A stretch of DNA of 64,000 nt, from assembly GCF_900142985.1 (NCBI RefSeq), contig NZ_LT670849.1:5038501-5102500 (forward strand), written 5' to 3'. How positions within the stretch are numbered: position 1 is the stretch's first letter; every line of letters starts with the position of its first letter. Both the position numbers and the translations under genes were made by a program. Below are positions 58,911 to 64,000 of this stretch, in pieces. The notes beneath the pieces are model-generated. The model was not told the origin of the DNA and made no database searches. It was given only the letters and a program-made list of their open reading frames with translations. Source of the DNA: Bradyrhizobium erythrophlei (GTDB taxonomy: Bacteria; Pseudomonadota; Alphaproteobacteria; Rhizobiales; Xanthobacteraceae).

Positions 58911-59477
58911 ATGAACGACAAACCAACACACGTGCCGGAGCCCGAGACCGCCAATGAACTTGCGAGTGGAAGTTCGGCACTCGACCCGCGGGACTTTCGC
59001 AACGCCCTCGGCACCTATGCGACCGGCGTCACCATCGTCACCGCGATGGCGGACGACGGCAAGCCTTACGGGTTGACCTGCAATTCCTTTGCGTCCGTCT
59101 CGATCAATCCGCCGCTGGTGCTGTGGAGTCTCGGCATGTATTCGCAGGGCCTGCCGATCTTCCAGAACGCAGCCCATTTTGCCGTGAATGTGCTCGGTGT
59201 TTCGCAGGCCGCGCTGGCGACGAAGTTTTCAAAATCCGGCGTCGACCGGTTTGACGGCGTCAACTGGAAGCCGGGGCTCGGCAATGCCCCGCTGATTGCC
59301 GGCAGCGTCGCGCAGTTCCAGTGTCGCGCCGCAAACCGCTATTATGGCGGCGACCATGTGATCTTCCTCGGCGCGGTCGAGGCCTATGCCTACAACAAGC
59401 AGGAGCCGCTGCTGTTTCTCTCTGGCGGCTTCGGCCGATTTGTGAAAGGCGACGTTGCGGTGCCTGCCAGCTCATGA
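58911..59477 (+). CDS. Flavin reductase-like protein
   Basis: 188 residues, with CAGGGG just before the ATG. HpaC-type features: RNALGTYATGVTIVTAMADDG, LTCNSFASVSINPPLVLWSL for flavin binding, FAVNVLGVSQ and the C-terminal LLFLSGGFGRF. It reduces free flavin with NAD(P)H for the oxygenase encoded 14 bases upstream. Its stop overlaps the tetR ATG (ATGA), so oxygenase, reductase and regulator form a single operon. Confidence 0.92.
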   Translation: MNDKPTHVPEPETANELASGSSALDPRDFRNALGTYATGVTIVTAMADDGKPYGLTCNSFASVSINPPLVLWSLGMYSQGLPIFQNAAHFAVNVLGVSQAALATKFSKSGVDRFDGVNWKPGLGNAPLIAGSVAQFQCRAANRYYGGDHVIFLGAVEAYAYNKQEPLLFLSGGFGRFVKGDVAVPASS

Positions 59478-60160
59478 GCAAGAAACCTACAGCCAAGCGG
59501 GCGCGGACCAAGCAGCGGCGGTTGTCGCCCGACGATCGCCGTCAGGAGTTCGTCGCCAAGGCCACCGAGTTCTTTGCCGAGGAAGGTTTTGGCGGCGGCA
59601 CGCGCGCGCTGGCGCGCCGGCTCGGCGTAACCCAGCCGTTGCTCTATCGTTATTTCCCGAGCAAGGACGACCTGATCAAGGAAGTCTATCGCACGGTCTA
59701 TCTCGAACCGCTCGGCGACGGCTGGGAGAAGTTACTGTCGGACCGCACGCGGCCGCTGCCCGATCGCCTGAAGGAATTCTACGACGCCTATACCGGCGTG
59801 ATCTTCAGCCGCACCTGGCTGCGCATCTATTTCTATTCCGGCCTCAAGGGACTCGAGATCAACCGCTCCTATGTCGGCATCGTGCGTGACAAGATCTTAT
59901 CCCGCATCATCCGGGAATGCCGCCACGCGGTCGGGCTATCGCCACAGAGCAAGCCGACGGCGGCCGAGACCGAAATGGCCTGGGTGTTTCATTCAGGCAT
60001 CTTCTATTACGGCGTGCGCAAATTCATCTATGAGGCTCCGGTGCTGGAGAGCAAGGAGCAGATGATCAGCGACGCGGTCGATGCGTTTCTCGCCGGTTTT
60101 GCCAGCGTGTTCGGCGAAAAGGAGGAAGCGCGCAAGTCGACGGTGAAGGTGCTGGTTTAG
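59474..60160 (+). CDS. TetR/AcrR family transcriptional regulator
   Basis: 228 residues. A basic N-terminal arm (KKPTAKRARTKQRR) leads to the TetR helix-turn-helix: VAKATEFFAEEGFGGGTRAL, then ARRLGVTQPLLYRYFPSKDDLIKEVY. The C-terminal ligand domain is aromatic-rich (RTWLRIYFYSGLKG, FHSGIFYYGVRKFIYEAPVL). Being last in the monooxygenase-reductase operon, it probably regulates itself and the surrounding catabolic genes. The repeated TCGnnCGATA sequences upstream of these genes are candidate binding sites. Inducer is unknown. Confidence 0.92.
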   Translation: MSKKPTAKRARTKQRRLSPDDRRQEFVAKATEFFAEEGFGGGTRALARRLGVTQPLLYRYFPSKDDLIKEVYRTVYLEPLGDGWEKLLSDRTRPLPDRLKEFYDAYTGVIFSRTWLRIYFYSGLKGLEINRSYVGIVRDKILSRIIRECRHAVGLSPQSKPTAAETEMAWVFHSGIFYYGVRKFIYEAPVLESKEQMISDAVDAFLAGFASVFGEKEEARKSTVKVLV

Positions 60161-60166
60161 GAAGTT

Positions 60167-60209
60167 CCTCATGGTGAGGAGCCGCGCAGCGGCGTCTCGA
60201 ACCATGAGG
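60167..60209. repeat. CCTCATGGTGAGGAG palindrome
   Basis: CCTCATGGT (60167 onward) pairs with ACCATGAGG (60201-60209); the inner part GCCGCGCAGCGGC is also self-complementary. I recall this repeat as widespread between Bradyrhizobium genes. It is the first of two hairpins between the convergent tetR and luciferase-like genes and may serve as a bidirectional terminator. Confidence 0.7.
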
Positions 60210-60229
60210 CACCAAATATAGCTTAATTA

Positions 60230-60274
60230 CTCATCCTTCGAGACGCGGCCAAACGGCCGCTCCTCTGGATGAGG
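60230..60274. repeat. CATCCTTCGAGACGC palindrome
   Basis: CTCATCCTTCGAGACGCGGC pairs imperfectly with GCCGCTCCTCTGGATGAGG. It is the second hairpin of the pair and related in sequence to the first (shared CGAGACGC in inverted form). It lies 14 bases before the stop of the leftward luciferase-like gene. Confidence 0.7.
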
Positions 60275-60288
60275 ACTCCGCGAGTGGA

Positions 60289-61377
60289 CTACTTCTTCAT
60301 TCCCGCATTGACGCGTGGCAGGACCTTTTCGGCCATCAGGATCATCGACTGGCGGCCGAGCTCGCGGTCCTTCCAGTCCTTGCCGGCGTAAAGCAGCGTG
60401 CCGAAGGTGCCGACCTCCTCCTGGAACTTGAGCAACTGGTCGGCGACGCTGTCGGGCGTGCCGTAGATGACGAGCTTGTCGCAGATCGATTCCAGCGTCA
60501 CCTCGTCATCGGGCTGGTCGCGCCGGGTCTTGAAGAGCTCGATGCGGCCGTTCTTTTTGAGCTTGGTGTAGAGCGAGCGATAGTAAAACGCGTAGGGCCC
60601 GTTCGGATCGGTCGCATACGCCTTGGCGGTTGCCGCGTCTTTCGCAACGAATACGCTCTTGGCGACGCGCCAGTTGGCGGGATCGGCCACCCGGCCGCCG
60701 CGTTCGCAGCCCTCGACATATTTCGGCCAGTGGCTTTTCACCCAGGCCGGCATCAAAAAGTTCGCCGAGATCGGTTCCCAGCCGCGGGCGGCGGCTTCCG
60801 TCACGCCTTTCGAGAACGGCGCCACGGCGGTGACGACGATCGGCGGATGCGGCCGCTGCAGGGGCTTGGCGATGAAGCCTTGCCCGATATCGGCCATCAG
60901 CGTCCGCTCGACCGAGATGTTCCAGTATTTGCCCTTGATGTTGTAGGGCGGCTCGCTGGCCCAGATTTCAAGCACCTGGTTGATCGCCTCCAGGAACATT
61001 TCGTTACGGTTGGCGTCGAGATTGCCGAACAGTTCGGCGTCCGACAAAAGCCCGCCGGGGCTGATGCCGAAAATCAGCCGGCCGTCCAGCATGTGATCGA
61101 GCATCGCAAGCGACGCGGCGGTTGCCGCGGGATGCGTGTTCGGCATGTTGATGGTGCCGGTGCCGAGCTTGATGTTCTTCGTTGCCGCCGCGATCCAGGC
61201 CAGAAATGCAATGCAGGAGGTGATGTTTTCGGCGCGATCGGTGACGTGCTCGCCGACATAGGCTTCCGTGAAACCGAGTTCGTCGGCCAGGATGAAAGCC
61301 TCGCGATCCTCCTTCAGCGAAACCCGCCAATCCTTCTCGAGAGGGTGGATCGGCATGGTGAAGAAGCCCAGTTTCAT
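60289..61377 (-). CDS. Luciferase-like flavin-dependent monooxygenase
   Basis: 362 residues. Opening KLGFFTMPIHPLEKDW, EAYVGEHVTDRAENITSC and IKLGTGTINMPNTHPAATAASLAMLDHML, then RLIFGISPGGLLSDAELFG, fit the bacterial luciferase/alkanesulfonate-monooxygenase (LLM) superfamily, TIM barrel with FMN. GGGAGAG precedes the ATG. It diverges from the molybdenum hydroxylase genes, with a putative TetR-type operator between them at 61458. It may oxygenate a ring or side chain in the same pathway and would need reduced flavin, perhaps from the reductase at 58911. Confidence 0.9.
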   Translation of the reverse strand: MKLGFFTMPIHPLEKDWRVSLKEDREAFILADELGFTEAYVGEHVTDRAENITSCIAFLAWIAAATKNIKLGTGTINMPNTHPAATAASLAMLDHMLDGRLIFGISPGGLLSDAELFGNLDANRNEMFLEAINQVLEIWASEPPYNIKGKYWNISVERTLMADIGQGFIAKPLQRPHPPIVVTAVAPFSKGVTEAAARGWEPISANFLMPAWVKSHWPKYVEGCERGGRVADPANWRVAKSVFVAKDAATAKAYATDPNGPYAFYYRSLYTKLKKNGRIELFKTRRDQPDDEVTLESICDKLVIYGTPDSVADQLLKFQEEVGTFGTLLYAGKDWKDRELGRQSMILMAEKVLPRVNAGMKK

Positions 61378-61457
61378 GTTTCGCTCTCTCCCGAAGGCGG
61401 CTTGGTACGTTTGCCGGCATTATGGCCGATATCCCGAACCCAAGTCATCAGAAATAA

Positions 61458-61469
61458 TCGTTCGATAAA
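61458..61469 (+). promoter_or_regulatory. Putative TetR-type operator between the LLM and molybdenum hydroxylase genes
   Basis: TCGTTCGATAAA followed by CAAGC. It is nearly identical in layout to the site at 57533 (TCGnnCGATAAACAA). It lies 80 bases from each of the two divergent starts. Confidence 0.5.
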
Positions 61470-61539
61470 CAAGCTTGCTTGACCTTTGACTGACGGACTC
61501 GTCTAATCTCCATAAAAACCGGGGAGGTCATCAAAGCCT

Positions 61540-62022
61540 GTGACGGCAGCGCATTCCATTTCGCTGGAAGTTAACGGCGAGCGCGTCGAGGCGTTGATTC
61601 CGCCGCGGATCAACCTTGCCGACTTTTTGCGCGACCACCTCAAGCTGACCGGCACGCATGTCGGTTGCGAGCACGGCGTGTGCGGCGCCTGCACCATCCG
61701 CGTCAATGGCGAGATCGTGCGCTCCTGCTTGATGCTGGCGGTGCAGGCGAACGACGCCTCGGTCGAAACCATCGAAGGTCTGTCGGACTCCGGTGAAATA
61801 TCGGACCTTCAGGCCGCGTTTCGCGAGCGCAACGCGTTGCAGTGCGGGTTCTGCACGCCGGGCATGCTGATCTCCGCGCAGGACCTCCTGAAGGCGGAAA
61901 GCGAGCCGGACCGCGAGCGGATCCGCGAACATCTCTCCGGGAATTACTGCCGCTGCACCGGCTATCAGGCGATTGTCGATGCGGTCGAGGCTACCGCCAA
62001 AGCACGCAGGGGTGGCTCGTGA
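61540..62022 (+). CDS. Molybdenum hydroxylase 2Fe-2S subunit (CoxS/XdhC-like)
   Basis: 160 residues from a GTG at 61540 with GGGGAGG upstream. The plant-type 2Fe-2S cluster ligands are Cys43, 48, 51 and 63 (CEHGVCGAC...C). The second cluster ligands are Cys102, 105, 137 and 139 (QCGFCTPGM and NYCRCTGYQ). It passes electrons from the molybdenum centre to FAD or another acceptor. The large subunit begins 13 bases after the stop. No FAD subunit precedes it, so one may lie beyond the window. Confidence 0.94.
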   Translation: MTAAHSISLEVNGERVEALIPPRINLADFLRDHLKLTGTHVGCEHGVCGACTIRVNGEIVRSCLMLAVQANDASVETIEGLSDSGEISDLQAAFRERNALQCGFCTPGMLISAQDLLKAESEPDRERIREHLSGNYCRCTGYQAIVDAVEATAKARRGGS

Positions 62023-62035
62023 GCAAGGCTGGCCT

Positions 62036-64000
62036 ATGAACAAGTCCGAAGGCAAAGCGCTGTCCGAGCTCGACCGGCCGAACTCCTACATCGGCATGAC
62101 GGTGCCGCGGCCCAATCTCGACCGGCTGCTGCAGGGACGCGGGCTCTATGTCAGCGATCTCGAACTGCCGCGGATGGTGCATGTGGTGTTCGTGCGTTCG
62201 CCTCACGCGCATGCGAAGATCGTGGCGATCGAGACGCAAGACGCCAGGAAAATGCCGGGCGTTGTCGCTGTCGTCACCGGCGGAGAGCTTTCTGCCGTCA
62301 TCACGCCGTGGGTCGGCGTGCTCTCGCACCTGAAGGGACTGAAATCCGCGCCGCAGCGCGCGATAGCGGTCGATCGCGTCTGCTGGCAGGGTGAGGCGGT
62401 GGTCGCCATCGTCGCGACCAGCCGCGCGGCCGCCGAAGATGCCGCCGATCTGGTGGCGGTTGATTACGAGGAGCTATCCGCAGTCACTGACATGCGCACC
62501 GCGCTCGATGCCGGAACGCCGGTCATCCATGCCTCGCTCGGCGACAATCTCGCCTTTGAACGCGCGCTCGACGCCGGCGCCGTCGATGCAGCCTTTGCCG
62601 ACTCGGACGAAATCGCGGAAGCCGAATTTGTCTTCGGCCGTCACACCGGCGTGACGCTGGAGCCGCGCTCGGTGGTGGCGGACTGGAACGCGGCGGAAGC
62701 GCGGCTCACGATCTATCAGGGCACCCAGGCGCCGCATATGGTGCAGAATATCGCAGCGTTGCATCTCGGCCTTCAGGAGGCACAGGTCCGCGTGATCTGC
62801 AAGGACGTCGGCGGTTCCTTCGGCATCAAGGTTCACATCTACGCCGACGAGATGGCGACTTATGCGCTGTCGAAATTGTTGAAGCGGCCGGTGAAATACG
62901 TCGCCGACCGCATGGAAAGCTTCAACACCGACATCCATGCCCGCGACCATCGCTGCAAGGGGCGCATCGGCGTCAAGCGCGACGGCACGATCACGGCGTT
63001 CGAGATCGACGATCTCACCGGCATCGGGCCTTACTCGATGTATCCGCGCACCAGCGCGATCGAGGCCAATCAGGTCGTCAACCTCGTCGGCGGTCCCTAT
63101 ACGACCAAGAATTATCGCGCCCGCGCCCGCGTCGTGTTCCAGAATAAAAACGTGATGTGCCAGTACCGCGCGGTCGGTCATCCCATCGCCTGTTCGGTCA
63201 CCGAAGGCCTGGTCGATCTCGCCGCGGCAAGGATCGGCATGGACCCGGTGGAAATTCGAAGGCGCAATCTCGTCCCCGACGACGCTTACCCCTGCGCGTC
63301 GGCGTCCGGTCTTCGATTCGAGCTGCTGTCGCATCACGAGGCGCTGAACAAGTTGCTGAAGATGATGAACTACGACGCGCTCCGCGCCGAGCAGGCGAGC
63401 TTGCGCAAACAGAACATTCATCGCGGCATCGGCATTGCAAGCTTCATCGAAGTGACCAACCCGAGCGCCGCGTTTTATGGCGTCGGTGGCGCGAAGATTT
63501 CCTCGCAGGATGGCGTCGCGGTGCGGCTCGATGCGCAAGGCGCGGTGATCTGCCTGACCAGCATCACCGAACAGGGCCAGGGTTCGGAGTCGCTGACCGC
63601 GCAGATCGTCGGCAGTGTGCTCGGCGTTTCCATGGAAAAAGTGCGCGTCATCCTCGGCGATACCGACCAGACGCCGTATGGCGGCGGCACCTGGGCCTCG
63701 CGCGGCGCCGGCATCGGCGGCGAGGCGGCGCTTCAGGCCGCCAAAGTCCTGCGCAAGAACATCCTCGATGTTGCCGCCGCGATCCTGCAATCCGCGCCCG
63801 CCGAACTCGACATTGCGAACAACCAGATCGTGAACGCCGGCGACGGCGCGCCGCGGATCGAACTGCGTGAACTCGCCCGCATCGTTTATTTCCGTCCCGA
63901 CACCTTGCCGCCGGGCATTCAGCCGGAACTGATGGCGACGCGGCATTACGTGCCGCGCGAATATCCCTTTGCCTTCACCAACGGGATTCAGGCCTCGTGG
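62036..64000 (+). CDS. Molybdenum hydroxylase large subunit, partial (xanthine dehydrogenase/CoxL family)
   Basis: 655 residues visible from the ATG at 62036; the frame is open to the window end. Two aldehyde-oxidase domains: the first (about 20-130) starts GRGLYVSDLELPRMVHVVFVRSPHAHA. The molybdopterin part shows LEPRSVVADW, KDVGGSFGIK and QGQGSES, with GGGTWASRGAGIGGEA. At the active-site loop, where form II CoxL proteins have AYRGAGRPE, this protein has QYRAVGHP, so it is not a CO dehydrogenase and its substrate is probably a heterocycle or aldehyde. The terminal catalytic Glu lies outside the window. Confidence 0.9.
   Translation, partial: MNKSEGKALSELDRPNSYIGMTVPRPNLDRLLQGRGLYVSDLELPRMVHVVFVRSPHAHAKIVAIETQDARKMPGVVAVVTGGELSAVITPWVGVLSHLKGLKSAPQRAIAVDRVCWQGEAVVAIVATSRAAAEDAADLVAVDYEELSAVTDMRTALDAGTPVIHASLGDNLAFERALDAGAVDAAFADSDEIAEAEFVFGRHTGVTLEPRSVVADWNAAEARLTIYQGTQAPHMVQNIAALHLGLQEAQVRVICKDVGGSFGIKVHIYADEMATYALSKLLKRPVKYVADRMESFNTDIHARDHRCKGRIGVKRDGTITAFEIDDLTGIGPYSMYPRTSAIEANQVVNLVGGPYTTKNYRARARVVFQNKNVMCQYRAVGHPIACSVTEGLVDLAAARIGMDPVEIRRRNLVPDDAYPCASASGLRFELLSHHEALNKLLKMMNYDALRAEQASLRKQNIHRGIGIASFIEVTNPSAAFYGVGGAKISSQDGVAVRLDAQGAVICLTSITEQGQGSESLTAQIVGSVLGVSMEKVRVILGDTDQTPYGGGTWASRGAGIGGEAALQAAKVLRKNILDVAAAILQSAPAELDIANNQIVNAGDGAPRIELRELARIVYFRPDTLPPGIQPELMATRHYVPREYPFAFTNGIQASW

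Noticed and set aside
62474..63946. A 490-codon minus-strand frame opposite the molybdenum hydroxylase gene
   Set aside because: The plus-strand frame carries all molybdopterin motifs and runs off the window edge. The antisense frame is a shadow.
1..64000. CRISPR arrays, tRNA or rRNA genes
   Set aside because: No regularly spaced direct repeats and no cloverleaf or rRNA-like sequence were recognised. A tRNAscan or Infernal run would be decisive.

Overview
The window is high-GC DNA with long mirror-image open frames on the antisense strands of most genes. It fits a slow-growing Rhizobiales chromosome of the Bradyrhizobium/Rhodopseudomonas kind. The gene repertoire supports this: Liv-type and NMT1-type ABC importers, a Bug/TctC binding protein, several c-di-GMP proteins and CoxSL-like molybdenum enzymes. 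Intergenic palindromes of kinds I recall as common in that group also fit. No rRNA, tRNA or CRISPR array was recognised. Both ends cut genes: an alpha/beta hydrolase on the left and a molybdenum hydroxylase large subunit on the right.

Region 1 (1-12 kb) is mixed housekeeping and signalling. It holds a hydrolase, a TPR/ATP-grasp protein, a PilZ protein, arginase, a Crp/Fnr regulator, and a GGDEF-EAL protein translationally coupled to a polytopic membrane protein. A leftward gene string follows: Popeye-like cNMP sensor, ankyrin protein, Asp/Glu-racemase-fold protein, CxxC protein, DUF4345 protein. Region 2 (12-18 kb) is the conserved prkA-yeaH-spoVR stress module, preceded by a sigma-54-like promoter. 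Region 3 (18-24 kb) carries a LigI-like lactonase, a beta-hydroxyacid-type dehydrogenase and a Bug binding protein, then a methyltransferase and a ChrA transporter. Region 4 (23-36 kb) has a Tat-exported metallo-beta-lactamase-fold protein, an SCO protein, an OmpR/EnvZ-type pair, a two-domain ABM protein, the DUF1800/DUF1501 exported pair, an MHYT-PAS-GGDEF-EAL protein and a Kup potassium transporter.

Region 5 (36.5-38.3 kb) is a decayed prophage packaging cassette with a truncated large terminase. Region 6 (38.4-49.7 kb) is metabolic: a CoA transferase, a quinone oxidoreductase, a DJ-1/PfpI protein, a leuC-leuD-leuB-like operon fused to an NMT1-type ABC importer, and two glutathione transferases. 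Region 7 (49.7-64 kb) looks like one catabolic regulon. It comprises an amidohydrolase, two HIBADH-type dehydrogenases, a complete Liv importer, a two-component flavin hydroxylase, a TetR regulator, a luciferase-like monooxygenase and a molybdenum hydroxylase. The same short motif (TCGnnCGATA) occurs upstream of four of its transcription units.

The most unusual DNA structure is a family of CTAG-bounded hairpins. At three loci they occur as inverted twin hairpins separated by a 13-14 nt spacer, and single degraded copies lie at two others. Arm sequences differ between copies but self-complementarity is kept. I infer a REPIN- or MITE-like element.
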